Assembly: GCF_013391475.1 (NCBI RefSeq)
Contig: NZ_JACBAZ010000004.1
Span: 434,001-498,000, forward strand
Direction: 5' to 3'
From: Oceaniferula marina
GTDB lineage: Bacteria; Verrucomicrobiota; Verrucomicrobiia; Verrucomicrobiales; Akkermansiaceae
DNA: 64,000 nucleotides
The translations under genes and the position numbers were made by a program. Positions 7,667 through 16,823 of the stretch are shown here, in pieces. The notes under the pieces are model-generated. The model was not told the DNA's origin. It worked only from the letters and a program-made list of their open reading frames with translations, and searched no databases. Position 1 is the first letter of the stretch. Each line of letters begins with the position of its first letter.

Positions 7667-8650
7667 TTAAGCCAATGTCAGGACCTTTTCGATGATCCGT
7701 TTGGGGTTCGGCAACTGCTCATCCTCGATGTGAGGCGAATAAATCGCCGGAGCATCCAAAGCGCAGACGCGCTTCACGGGTGCATCCAAATGATCAAAGG
7801 CATGCTCTTGGATCAAGGTGGTAATCTGAGCAGAAACACCGCAGAACGGCTTACTCTCATCGACAAGCACCACCCGGTTGGTTTTCATCACGGTGTCGAT
7901 AATCGCCTGCTGGTCGAGCGGACGGATCGAACGTAGATCGAGCACCTCGGCATTGATCCCATGTTCAGACTGCAAGGTCTCGGCTGCTTCCAGCGCGCGC
8001 AGGACGGAACGTCCGTGGGCAATCAGCGAAATGTCAGAACCTTCACGTTTGATGTCGGCCTTACCAAGCGGCACCAGATGGTCACCATCTTCAGGATCGG
8101 GCACCGGACCTTTGGTTCCGTAAAGCAAGGTGTTCTCCATGACATAGACCGGATCGTTGTCACGAATCGCGGTTTTCATCAGTCCCTTGACATCGGCCGG
8201 AGTGGCTGGTGAGCAAACTTTCAATCCGGGAAAGGCTGCAAACAATCCTTCCGGACAGTGCGAGTGAGTCGCACCAACGGCCGTTCCACCATTGGCAGGC
8301 CCTCGCATGACAATCGGGCAATGGCACAAGCCACCGGACATATAACGCACATTGGCGGCGTTGTTGACCAACTGGTCAAAAGCGACGGAGTGGAAGGACC
8401 AAAACATCAGCTCCATCACCGGGCGAACACCCAGCATTGAGGCGCCGATGCCCATGCCGATGAAACCGGCCTCGGAAATCGGAGTGTCAACAATACGCTT
8501 GTCACCCCATTTATCCCAAAGCCCTTCAGTCACCTTGTAGGCACCGTTGTATTCAGCCACTTCTTCACCCATGACAACAACATTTTCATCACGGGCCAGT
8601 TCTTCGTCCAGAGCTTCGCGGATCGCGTGGCGGTAGAGGAGTTCTCTCAT
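7667..8650 (-). CDS. pdhB: Pyruvate dehydrogenase E1 component, beta subunit
   Basis: 327 residues, the usual length for a separate E1-beta. With E1-alpha it forms the alpha2beta2 thiamine-diphosphate enzyme that decarboxylates pyruvate and acetylates the lipoyl group of E2. Visible family blocks: REALDEELARDENVVVMGEE at the N-terminus (the glutamate activates the cofactor), DTPISEAGFIGMGIGASM, RGPANGGTAVGATHSHCPEG, and LRSIRPLDQQAIIDTVMKTN with the C-terminal transketolase domain. It follows pdhA by 45 bases and ends at the terminator at 7594-7627. E2 and E3 genes are not in the window. A branched-chain 2-oxoacid dehydrogenase is a weaker alternative. Confidence 0.93.
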   Translation of the reverse strand: MRELLYRHAIREALDEELARDENVVVMGEEVAEYNGAYKVTEGLWDKWGDKRIVDTPISEAGFIGMGIGASMLGVRPVMELMFWSFHSVAFDQLVNNAANVRYMSGGLCHCPIVMRGPANGGTAVGATHSHCPEGLFAAFPGLKVCSPATPADVKGLMKTAIRDNDPVYVMENTLLYGTKGPVPDPEDGDHLVPLGKADIKREGSDISLIAHGRSVLRALEAAETLQSEHGINAEVLDLRSIRPLDQQAIIDTVMKTNRVVLVDESKPFCGVSAQITTLIQEHAFDHLDAPVKRVCALDAPAIYSPHIEDEQLPNPKRIIEKVLTLA

Positions 8651-8695
8651 AATCTTTATTCAGTTAGATGGTTTCAAATTTCGGATCCACGCCCA

Positions 8696-9769
8696 TTAGT
8701 CGTTAAAGAAATGGCGTCCGGTGTTTGCGGCCTCCGTATTATTGTCGGTCTCCCAATACACATCGTCGAAAATCTCAGCCACCTCAGGAGCGGGAGATTC
8801 AATGGCAAAAGTGGCCGATGCATTCGCTTCTTGCTTAGCCTCTTTATCGATGGCATCCGCTTGTTCCTCGGTGAGCACGCCCTCTTCGACCAGTCGGCGG
8901 CGCCAGAGGCGAAGCGGGTCATGGTGGGCGCGATATTGGTTAATCTCCTCCGGTGTCCGGTATTTCTTGGCATTGGCATCCGCCACCGAGTGCCCGTAAT
9001 AGCGATAGGTATCGATCTCGAGCACGGTTGGCTTAGACTCTTTTTTCGCCCGTTCCATGGCGATCTGGGTTTTGGCCCGCACCTCGTAGAGGTCCTCGCC
9101 ATTCACCACATCCCACTCCATATCATAGGCCTCGGCTCGTTGGGCGAGGCAATGTTTATAGGCGCTCGAACGAGTCTGGCTGGTTCCCATCGAATATCCG
9201 TTATTCTCAATCACATAGACCACCGGCAATTCAAACAATGCGGCGATGTTGAGCGATTCGTGAAATGCTCCCTGGTTGACAGCTCCATCACCGAGATAGC
9301 AAAGGCAGCACCCTTCCTGATTTTTATATTTCACCCCATAGGCAAGACCAAGGCCGAGCGGGGTCTGCCCCCCGACGATGCCGTGTCCACCCCAAAAATT
9401 GTTTTCGGGATCAAAGAGGTGCATTGAGCCACCTTTACCTTTGGAAGCACCCGTCGCCTTACCAAACAGCTCGGCCATGCAGGGGTTCATTTCCATGCCA
9501 ACGGCGAGAGCGTGGCCGTGGCAGCGGTAGGCGGTAATCACGTGGTCGTGCTCACCACACAGCGACACGGTTCCCACGGCCACCGATTCCTGACCGATGT
9601 AGAGGTGAAGGAAGCCCCCCATTTTACCTCCGTTGTAATGCTTCAATGCGGTTTGTTCGAATCGGCGAATTCTCGCCATCTCCCGGAAAAAATGAATTTT
9701 ATCTTCGGGAGTCAAAGACCGGTTCACATCGGCCTGGGCGTAATCTTTAAGTGCTGGAGTTGGTGGCAT
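8696..9769 (-). CDS. pdhA: Pyruvate dehydrogenase E1 component, alpha subunit
   Basis: 357 residues. The thiamine-diphosphate/Mg site is clear: GDGAVNQGAFHESLNIAALF starting near residue 160 and ending in ENN, the usual GDG...NN motif. Upstream are the phosphorylation-loop-like YRCHGHALAVG and GKGGSMHLFDPENNFWGGHG; downstream is TYRYYGHSVADANAKKYRTPEE, which includes the active-site loop histidine (YYGHS). It is the first gene of a two-gene leftward operon with pdhB. The 357-residue length and GGSMH motif favour pyruvate over branched-chain substrates. Cytoplasmic. Confidence 0.94.
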   Translation of the reverse strand: MPPTPALKDYAQADVNRSLTPEDKIHFFREMARIRRFEQTALKHYNGGKMGGFLHLYIGQESVAVGTVSLCGEHDHVITAYRCHGHALAVGMEMNPCMAELFGKATGASKGKGGSMHLFDPENNFWGGHGIVGGQTPLGLGLAYGVKYKNQEGCCLCYLGDGAVNQGAFHESLNIAALFELPVVYVIENNGYSMGTSQTRSSAYKHCLAQRAEAYDMEWDVVNGEDLYEVRAKTQIAMERAKKESKPTVLEIDTYRYYGHSVADANAKKYRTPEEINQYRAHHDPLRLWRRRLVEEGVLTEEQADAIDKEAKQEANASATFAIESPAPEVAEIFDDVYWETDNNTEAANTGRHFFND

Positions 9770-9914
9770 CGTTCAAATGATCGGGATTGGCGTCATTCAC
9801 TTAATGGCTGACGCGGCGACGATCAAGCTGAATCCGAATGACTGACAAGCAAAATCCGCAAGGCTCATGACGATTTTTGCGCCAAAATCGCCCTCAAACC
9901 CACGAATTTACAGC

Positions 9915-10916
9915 TTATTTGATCACCCAGCCCTTTTCCACCACGCGGGAAATCATGACATCCTGAGCGCGCTTACTTTTCTCTGGATAGTAAACTTCGA
10001 GGGTAAAACGCCCCTTGGGCTGTGACAACAAAGCCCGTGCCGCCGGATCCTGCTCGTTCTCATTTAACGTGCGGCTGTAGGCAAAAAAGACCTCGCCACT
10101 CACCGGGTGAGTCAAACGGTAACAGCGGTATCCCTTCTCCGCAGACCACTCCGGGTGCGTATTTTGAGTGGGCTCCAAGACACAACGGATCAATCGGGCG
10201 CCGCGCGGCTGCTCCTTCTGGATGCCGAGCCACGCCTGATCTTGGTAGATCACAAAGCTTTCCCAGTCCACCCGGAACCCCGCCAACGTTTTTTCGAGCA
10301 CGATATGTTCAGAAGCCAGTCCCACACCGTGAAGTTTGACCACCATAAAATCCCCAAGGTCCGTGGCTCTGGGATCGGCAGCCACTTGAACCATTGGGCC
10401 GTCTCTGTTCCAGCGATACCATCTCTGCATTTTCTCTTCAATCTGGGGCGTCTGACGCACCATGGGATATCTCTCCCGCCAATTGCCTGCTTTAAAGAAC
10501 TCGCGTAAAAAAACCGTCACATCCGCAGTGCTTAAGGCCAGTTCGAGATTGGGGCCTGCACCAGGCACCGCGGATGAAGCATCCTCTCCCTCCGTCGAAC
10601 CCTCACCACCCGGAACCTCCACCCCCGGCCCAGCCGAAGCCACGAGCTGTTTCTCATTTCCAGACAATAGAAAATTCCACAACAAGAGCGCAATCGATAA
10701 GACCAACAACGATCCGGAAGCCAACAAGACCTTCCAAGACAAGGGAAGAGCTCCCTCTGCCCGCTGCGCCGCTTCCTTGGCAACCTTGCTTTTGCGTGAC
10801 ACCTCAAACAAATGCCCGCACTTGGTGCACTCGACGAAGTTGGAGCGACGTGGACGCTCTAAAACCAAATCATCGTAGTGACGATCGATGCGTCCGCCGT
10901 CACCGTTCTCTGCCAT
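9915..10916 (-). CDS. Zinc-ribbon-like membrane protein of unknown function (paralogue of 48040-49362)
   Basis: 333 residues. One CxxC knuckle near residue 31 (FVECTKCGHLFEV), then a transmembrane helix at about 64-86 (LASGSLLVLSIALLLWNFLL), an acidic Gly/Pro linker, and a periplasmic C-terminal domain. That domain shares a layout with the protein at 48040-49362: both have VDWES plus an aromatic pair, a charged segment starting I/K-x-Q-K, and end in G-W-V. The second cysteine pair of the ribbon present in the paralogue is missing here, so metal binding may be lost. The role is unknown; topology suggests an inner-membrane protein with a short cytoplasmic knuckle. It ends 145 bases upstream of pdhA. 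Confidence 0.6.
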   Translation of the reverse strand: MAENGDGGRIDRHYDDLVLERPRRSNFVECTKCGHLFEVSRKSKVAKEAAQRAEGALPLSWKVLLASGSLLVLSIALLLWNFLLSGNEKQLVASAGPGVEVPGGEGSTEGEDASSAVPGAGPNLELALSTADVTVFLREFFKAGNWRERYPMVRQTPQIEEKMQRWYRWNRDGPMVQVAADPRATDLGDFMVVKLHGVGLASEHIVLEKTLAGFRVDWESFVIYQDQAWLGIQKEQPRGARLIRCVLEPTQNTHPEWSAEKGYRCYRLTHPVSGEVFFAYSRTLNENEQDPAARALLSQPKGRFTLEVYYPEKSKRAQDVMISRVVEKGWVIK

Positions 10917-10931
10917 GGCAACAAGTGTAGC

Positions 10932-13900
10932 TTAGCGGCGGCGGCGAAGCAATAAGGAGATACCACCGAGACCGAGCAAAGCAATCGAGGAAGGCTCGGG
11001 AACCGCCCCGGCAAAACTCGAATTGTGGTCGATCACCGCCCAGACTTTGTTGCTTCCGGTGTGAACACCCCAGGCACCCAGCTCAGGATCTGAATCAGAA
11101 CCGCCAAGCGAGGCGAGATAACTTTCATAACTACCGGAGAATCGTTTATCCTGGAGGTAGGCCTGAATGCCGGTGGTTCCTTCTGCAGTTGTCACGGTGC
11201 CTCCAAGGATATCCAGAGCCACCACATCCGAGTTACCGAGCACGGCATTCACCCAGATGTCCTGTAAAGATTCACCCGCACCGGGGTCGGTGTCGTATTC
11301 AGTCAACCAGACTACCTGCATCGCGCCTTCACCTTCCGTGAGAACCGTGTCGTCATAAGTGAGTTCAACCACATGCATGACGCCATCCAGGCCGGTCAGA
11401 TCGAGGATATCGGTGGCAAAATCACTCACTCCACCCTTGTCCCCATACAAATCGGTGCTAGCTGCGTCCTCGATTTTGGTAAAGGACATCGAGACCGTCG
11501 TTCCTGACTCCAAGGTCTCCGAACCCAAAATAGCAGCAGAAGTTGCAGCAAAGCCGGTGCTGGAGTTGTCACCTGTGTTGGTCAGGCTTGGTGAGACCGA
11601 CCCAAATTCAGTCCCGGCACCATAGCTCTGGCTTCCGGATGCACTGACCTGCTCGACCACCCTCTCGAAGGTGTAAACGTGCTGTTGCCGGGTTGCATAC
11701 GTATTCAATCCGCCGCCATCCGCAATCCGGTCATCACTTACTCCAAGATTGGCAAAATGGCTGCCGATATCAAACTGATCTTCGGTTTCAAAAGTGAAAA
11801 CCGACTCAAAGGTTCCACCAAGTTCACCTGCTCCACCGACACCCGAACCGTCAAACACGGCCGTCATGGTCGAAGCTTCGCCTGGGGCAAGCACCTCATT
11901 ACCCACACGGCTAACCGTCCAACGGTCACTGCCCTCGAACGATTGCGGGGTAACCCGAACGGAGGCCTGTTCGCCAGCCAAGGCCCGGTCCACGTTGCTG
12001 ACCGTAATGGCATCACCATCATCCAGCAGATTGCCCGCGGGTGCAGTAACGTCGAGATCAGCCCGTCCAATCGTGTGCGTATACACACCGAAGGTGTCGC
12101 TCGCAATGACACTTTCACCGCTTAAGCCCTCACCGGACACTCGGCCATTACCGAGGTTGACTGCAATCGTGCCCTCAAAAACGTCTCCCACTGCTCGAGA
12201 CCCATGAAGCTGAAAGGCATCATTTACACCAATGGCCGTGTGTGTGTTCGTGCTGTTCACACGGTGGGTCGGACCATTATTCAAACCACCGTAACCATGG
12301 TTATATGCCTCATCCGCAGAAAGCGCAACCGAGCTAAGATTAACATCGTCAAAGAGATACACATGCTGATCCTTGATATCGATCTGGTTGTTTTCAACAT
12401 TCGCCCAAGTATAGGTCAGGTTGAGTCCTCCTTGAACCGACTCATTGGCCAGGCCGGCACCTCCGTTTTCCAAGGTCGTGATACTTCCGGCTCCGGCATT
12501 CAAGGTTTTGTTAAAAGTTCCGGTAGCACTGCGGTCCACCGTAAAGTTCGCAGTCACCCCGACCACAGCCTCTTGTCCGGCCACGCCGGTAAAGTCCTGA
12601 TCACCACCAGAGTAGACAGCCGTGATGCCATCGCCACTGTTGGATGAGAAGTCCGATAGGCGCACACGGGTGTATTGATCATCCGCTCCCAGTGATTTGT
12701 AGGTGATATTACCAGCCTGACTCACCGACTGGGTAGTGGCAGAGACCATCTGCCGACCAAGATAGGTTTGTAAATTCCCGCTTGTACTGCTTGCGGAAAG
12801 TTGCCGATTATACAATGCCGTGCCACTCACCGTGAGGTTGACACCGGAAAGGTCCAATGAACTTCCTTGAATGACTTCACCGGAAAGCAGGCTATTCATC
12901 CGCTGGTTCACCTGGACACCTCCCGCGCGTGACGCCCGCAGCAGGCCGTTATCGAATTCAAGTTGTGGGCTTGGCTGTGAAAATTCCACCTTGTTCGAGT
13001 TGCGCTCAATCGCAGCTGTCGAGCCCTCGGGGATGGCAGACCCTGAGATCCCGGAAAGTCCGGTCACTTGATACGGGCTAAGTTGCTGTCCGGTCACTCG
13101 GGTTTCCGTATTGCCCAAGAGGCTGCCGACTTCCACTTCTGTCCGCCAGTAGCCACCGAACTCGTTGTGTTTCACTCCAGAAGCATCGGTGTAATTGTCC
13201 GCGCCATTCACACCGGAAAGGGTGATACTCTGGTTATAGTTTCCGGCATTCCCGTAGTAACCAATCTGTAAGTCATGGGTCTGCCCCGCAGCATTAAAAG
13301 TAAAATCGGAAGCACTTGTCAGACGCACACCATTGCCATACTGGGCAAACCCACCGGAGTGAACCTGAATGTTGGTTCCCTCGATCCCACTCAAAGACCC
13401 GCCATCAAGCGTCAAGGTGCCTCCAGGGATCTGGCCGAGCATATGTCGTCCTGCATTAATCGTAGTGGATCCGGTCAACAGACGGTTCTGCACCACATTG
13501 ATGCTAGTATTGGAAACCACCGGAGCCGTCCAATTAGCCCCATCCATTTGCACCCCCAGATTCACGACATCTCCGGCTACCAAACCTGTGATATCAGGCA
13601 GCACTGACAAGCTGGCCGAACTACCGGAGTTCAGAGTATAACCAACGGTGGACACTCCCGACAAAGAAGTCAGCACATCGGGATCCTCAGGCACCAGGGA
13701 CGGCTGCGACAAGGAAACCAGGGAACCATATTCCTTTGCAGGATGAGCTCCAAAAACGTATGGCAAAACCGCAAAGTCAAGGTCCTGATCCATCGCACCA
13801 ATATCCGCGACATTGTAAGTTAAAACATCAGGTGACGTCCCCTCGACAATCCGAAAATCCGCAGGCTCGGAAAGCGAGGCCGCAGGTGCAACAGGAGGCT

Positions 13901-13994
13901 CAACAGCGGCAAGTAAACTCACCAAAGTCGAAGAAAAGGCAACAGAAATCAATGGTCTCTTCAAAGACCCGGAAAAAGGGGTGGATGAATTCAT
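10932..13994 (-). CDS. Large PEP-CTERM surface protein
   Basis: 1,020 residues from the ATG at 13994, chosen because it leads into a signal peptide (SLKRPLISVAFSSTLVSLLA). In-frame ATG (14042) and GTG (14048) starts exist and cannot be excluded. The body is rich in Gly, Ser, Thr and Asn with repeating short strands (for example GGTLTDGGSLSG-like and VNLGNGRVSGEGLSGES), as expected for a beta-helix or beta-sandwich adhesin or matrix protein. The C-terminus is a canonical sorting tail, VPEPSSIALLGLGGISLL followed by an arginine run. No catalytic motif recognised. It is probably exported, anchored and then released by an exosortase-type enzyme. It ends only 15 bases before the zinc-ribbon gene, so the two may be co-transcribed. 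Confidence 0.8.
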   Translation of the reverse strand: MNSSTPFSGSLKRPLISVAFSSTLVSLLAAVEPPVAPAASLSEPADFRIVEGTSPDVLTYNVADIGAMDQDLDFAVLPYVFGAHPAKEYGSLVSLSQPSLVPEDPDVLTSLSGVSTVGYTLNSGSSASLSVLPDITGLVAGDVVNLGVQMDGANWTAPVVSNTSINVVQNRLLTGSTTINAGRHMLGQIPGGTLTLDGGSLSGIEGTNIQVHSGGFAQYGNGVRLTSASDFTFNAAGQTHDLQIGYYGNAGNYNQSITLSGVNGADNYTDASGVKHNEFGGYWRTEVEVGSLLGNTETRVTGQQLSPYQVTGLSGISGSAIPEGSTAAIERNSNKVEFSQPSPQLEFDNGLLRASRAGGVQVNQRMNSLLSGEVIQGSSLDLSGVNLTVSGTALYNRQLSASSTSGNLQTYLGRQMVSATTQSVSQAGNITYKSLGADDQYTRVRLSDFSSNSGDGITAVYSGGDQDFTGVAGQEAVVGVTANFTVDRSATGTFNKTLNAGAGSITTLENGGAGLANESVQGGLNLTYTWANVENNQIDIKDQHVYLFDDVNLSSVALSADEAYNHGYGGLNNGPTHRVNSTNTHTAIGVNDAFQLHGSRAVGDVFEGTIAVNLGNGRVSGEGLSGESVIASDTFGVYTHTIGRADLDVTAPAGNLLDDGDAITVSNVDRALAGEQASVRVTPQSFEGSDRWTVSRVGNEVLAPGEASTMTAVFDGSGVGGAGELGGTFESVFTFETEDQFDIGSHFANLGVSDDRIADGGGLNTYATRQQHVYTFERVVEQVSASGSQSYGAGTEFGSVSPSLTNTGDNSSTGFAATSAAILGSETLESGTTVSMSFTKIEDAASTDLYGDKGGVSDFATDILDLTGLDGVMHVVELTYDDTVLTEGEGAMQVVWLTEYDTDPGAGESLQDIWVNAVLGNSDVVALDILGGTVTTAEGTTGIQAYLQDKRFSGSYESYLASLGGSDSDPELGAWGVHTGSNKVWAVIDHNSSFAGAVPEPSSIALLGLGGISLLLRRRR

Positions 13995-14220
13995 GAACTG
14001 AATAAGGGGCGTAGCTGGGGTTGTTTTATGGAGGTTTAACATCTCCACCCAATTCCGAAGAAGCGGGCGAAGCCAGAACGCTAGCTATTTTACATCATCC
14101 GTCCAGCTTGTTTTTGATTTTTTTAAACGAACGTCTAATTCATGACCATCCTCATTCGTCGCAAGGCCTCAACAACAAACCTTCCGGCACACGTTTCGGC
14201 ACACGTTTCGGGCACTCGGC

Positions 14221-14817
14221 TTATGAATTCAACATCCTCAAGGCATCACGCAAGAGGTCTTCGGTAGCGGCGGAAGTATTTAACTTGGCCACGGCAGCAA
14301 CGGCCTTGCGTGCCTCTGCCTGCTTATAGCCCAATCCGATCAGTGCCGATTCGGCATCAACTGCCGCGTGCGACACCGAGGATTCAGCGGCAGCTTGCCA
14401 GGACTCAGCCACTCCGACCTTATCTTTCAATTCGAGAATGATCCGCTCTGCCGTTTTCTTTCCAAGCCCCTTGATCCGGGTCAAGGCCGCGGCATCACCA
14501 CCAACCACACAGGCCTTGAAATGGTCAACGGGCATCCCGCTCAAAACCGCCATACCAATGGCGGGTCCAATCCCAGTCACCCGCTCAATCAAGAGAAGAA
14601 ACAAATCCTTTTCCGCATCCGTGGCAAAACCATAGAGAGTATGTGCATTTTCCCGAATATGTAGATACGTGCGCAGCTCAATCTCAGCTCCAAGAACCGG
14701 ATTAAGCGCATCATAGGTGCTCATGGCCACGATCACCTGATACCCAACCCCCTGAACATCCACAACCAGTCGACCTGGCAACGCCTCCCATACCTTTCCT
14801 CTTATCCGAGCAATCAT
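14221..14817 (-). CDS. ruvA: Holliday junction branch migration protein RuvA
   Basis: 198 residues from the ATG at 14817 (MIARIRGKVWEALPGRLVVD), the length typical of RuvA; the frame stays open to 14862. Domain I is the OB fold with DVQGVGYQVIV. Domain II has two helix-hairpin-helix elements (LLLIERVTGIGPAIGMAVLS and LTRIKGLGKKTAERIILELK). Domain III at the C-terminus (SALIGLGYKQAEARKAVAAV) contacts RuvB. RuvA tetramers bind four-way junctions and guide RuvB-driven branch migration. ruvB and ruvC are not adjacent; ruvX at 50.6 kb is a different enzyme despite its name. Confidence 0.95.
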   Translation of the reverse strand: MIARIRGKVWEALPGRLVVDVQGVGYQVIVAMSTYDALNPVLGAEIELRTYLHIRENAHTLYGFATDAEKDLFLLLIERVTGIGPAIGMAVLSGMPVDHFKACVVGGDAAALTRIKGLGKKTAERIILELKDKVGVAESWQAAAESSVSHAAVDAESALIGLGYKQAEARKAVAAVAKLNTSAATEDLLRDALRMLNS

Positions 14818-14904
14818 GACAAGCGCATTACAGGTCAGCATCCACGGTGAGGTCAATCGCAATCACTCCGCAGCCCGTCAGGATTCTGTCAGCAGTGAGA
14901 GCTC

Positions 14905-15669
14905 TCAGGCCGTAACCGAAGCAAGAAAACCGTCCAGTGCCTGCCCCGCCGCCAGTTGATGACAACGAATTCTGCGGATCAGGTCCAGTGAGCTCGGAGT
15001 TTCCAAGGTGTAGGACACTCCCGCTCCACGCTCGGCAAGAAAAATAGCCTCAGGCCAGTGTTTCGGCAAATCCGCCTTGGGGGAATGGTCAATCCACCCT
15101 GGCTCCCTCACCTCGTGATCGTCGATCACCGGTTCGGGCTCGGGCGGAATTTCAGAGGAGGCTGCATCCAAAATGGCATGGGCACCGCTGGTGACCCCTG
15201 CGACATTAATCTCATACAGGTAAAACCCAGAGCTCTCCCAGTCTTCGTGTAAAGAAACAAACAAATCCGGCACTGGTTTGGACTCCAACCAAGCGGCATG
15301 TGCCTGAACCTCCTCGGACGACCGCTCCAGGTAGTCACGGTTCAGATCGATCCCGCTGGCATTTTCCCTCGTGCCTGCAGCCAAGCCAAGCGGATTGACA
15401 AATGGACACATCAACCAGTTCGCCCGCTCATCAAACACCCCCTCTTTCAGCAAAGCCAGCATTGCCATCGGACCTGCGGGCTCATCACCATGAACACCGG
15501 CCGAGATATACACCCAGGGACGTCCGCCCCCCTCATCGCCAGACTCGACACACTTGGTAAACCCGGCAACCGCCATCCCCTGAACACTCGTAATCAACTC
15601 GCGCCGGAACCCGGCAAGCATCGCCGAATGATCAAACCTCTCCGAAAAGGCCTCGATATTGAATGTCAT
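14905..15669 (-). CDS. M14-family zinc carboxypeptidase / aspartoacylase-like protein
   Basis: 254 residues from the ATG at 15669 (MTFNIEAFSERFDHSAMLAG); the frame starts at 15681. Zinc ligands are visible: HGDE around residue 60 (H and E), then a downstream histidine in SLHEDWE. GIDLNRDY supplies the substrate-carboxylate-binding Asn-Arg, and the C-terminal TLETPSS supplies the catalytic glutamate. This is the M14 peptidase/succinylglutamate desuccinylase fold. Length and the FNIEAF start resemble MpaA-like murein peptide amidases or small deacylases. No signal peptide. The substrate is not determined; amidase activity on recycled muropeptides would fit with Mpl (32937-34319). Confidence 0.75.
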   Translation of the reverse strand: MTFNIEAFSERFDHSAMLAGFRRELITSVQGMAVAGFTKCVESGDEGGGRPWVYISAGVHGDEPAGPMAMLALLKEGVFDERANWLMCPFVNPLGLAAGTRENASGIDLNRDYLERSSEEVQAHAAWLESKPVPDLFVSLHEDWESSGFYLYEINVAGVTSGAHAILDAASSEIPPEPEPVIDDHEVREPGWIDHSPKADLPKHWPEAIFLAERGAGVSYTLETPSSLDLIRRIRCHQLAAGQALDGFLASVTA

Positions 15670-15698
15670 CGTTTTTCTCACTGCTTTATTTTCTCACC

Positions 15699-16739
15699 TT
15701 ATCCCATCCATCCGAACACAGACTTTACCGCTTCCCTCTTCAGCCGAAGCTCCCGCCATTCATTCACCAAGCGCGACGCCTCAATCACTCCACAACCGGC
15801 AGGAACCGAAATATTTAGCCCATCCCAATGAACCCCGCGAATCGCCACCACAGAACAAAACACACCATCATGTAACAAACCAAAGGGTGCTCCGAAATGA
15901 GACGGACAATGCAATCGATCACGCCACTCCGCCAAACTCCGCAAGGTGTCCACCGTGCGCGGCAAAGGCCCCAGCGCAGGCGTCGGATGCAGGCGCCGAA
16001 TCAAATCATCCATTCCACGGGGTGCGAATAACTCGACGTCAATCGCAGTGTGAAAGTGCACCAGTTGGCCGAGGTCCATCATCTCTCGCCCACCACGGGT
16101 CACATCCCCGATATCAGACAGCTTCGCCACCAGTGTCTGGGCTACAAATTCATGCTCCCTGATCTCCTTGCCATCAACGGCAAACACATCCCGCTCATCC
16201 GCCTTGGCCGTTCCAGCCAAGGCCATCGTCTTGAGCCGGCAAGCATCCAAGGCAAACAACAACTCCGGCGTGCCACCACAAAACCCGCGCGCACCATCAC
16301 ACCAACCATAGCTATAAAATGGGGCCCCGAGACAGGCCATCCGCCCGATAATTTCAACCCCAACATCAGCCGCCCCCGTCAACATTCCACACTCGGCAGC
16401 CACTGGCACGGACTTCTCAATCACCCCTCGCCCAATCGCCTCGTTGATCTCGGCAAAGACTTTCGCAAAGCCATCCGGCTGAAGCTCACTCCAGTCAACT
16501 TCCGCGGCACCACCTTCAAAACCAAGCTCCTTCAGGCTATCCACTTCGAGCACCTCTGCCGGGATTTTCCAGGGTTCGGGGTCGCTAAGCGTAAAGTCAT
16601 TGCAATAGAAGGCCGTCCCGGACTCAGGCGCCTCGGCACATGAACGAAAGGGTCCCAAACCGACGAGGTAACGTCCGTCTCCGTCCTTCATGAAGGCCAA
16701 CTGTTTCGATCCCTTGCTTTGCACGCCCCCAATCAACAA
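15699..16739 (-). CDS. menF: Isochorismate synthase (chorismate-binding enzyme)
   Basis: 346 residues. Chorismate-binding family motifs run in order: FCGGTPELLF, MALAGTAK, EIREHEFVAQTLV, LHPTPALGPLPR, and near the C-terminus SVPAGCGVIEASRLVNEWRE. The LHPTPAxGxxPR motif is typical of MenF/EntC/DhbC, as opposed to anthranilate or aminodeoxychorismate synthases. The protein is shorter than E. coli MenF (431), with the reduction in the variable N-terminal part. Isochorismate feeds menaquinone or a catechol siderophore; no other men or ent genes are here, so menaquinone is an assumption. Divergent from dnaG with an 84-base spacer. Confidence 0.85.
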   Translation of the reverse strand: MLIGGVQSKGSKQLAFMKDGDGRYLVGLGPFRSCAEAPESGTAFYCNDFTLSDPEPWKIPAEVLEVDSLKELGFEGGAAEVDWSELQPDGFAKVFAEINEAIGRGVIEKSVPVAAECGMLTGAADVGVEIIGRMACLGAPFYSYGWCDGARGFCGGTPELLFALDACRLKTMALAGTAKADERDVFAVDGKEIREHEFVAQTLVAKLSDIGDVTRGGREMMDLGQLVHFHTAIDVELFAPRGMDDLIRRLHPTPALGPLPRTVDTLRSLAEWRDRLHCPSHFGAPFGLLHDGVFCSVVAIRGVHWDGLNISVPAGCGVIEASRLVNEWRELRLKREAVKSVFGWMG

Positions 16740-16823
16740 GCTCCCAGCGTCCCATCCAAGATTATTTTCTCCTCAACTCAATTTGGTATTTGGTTTTTCC
16801 CCAGCGGGAAATTAGAAACGGGC

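Noticed and set aside
8627-9427. A 266-codon open frame on the plus strand opposite pdhA/pdhB
   Set aside because: It is antisense to two strongly conserved enzymes, and its translation has no recognisable domain.
9869-9889. CGATTTT...AAAATCG hairpin before pdhA as a terminator of the zinc-ribbon gene
   Set aside because: Short stem with no T-run on the minus strand; left unannotated.
12204-12647. Long plus-strand open frames opposite the large PEP-CTERM gene
   Set aside because: Low-complexity antisense shadows of a repetitive beta-rich protein.
14185-14208. Two tandem copies of a 12-base unit upstream of the large PEP-CTERM gene
   Set aside because: Only two copies, no structure and no CRISPR-like spacing.
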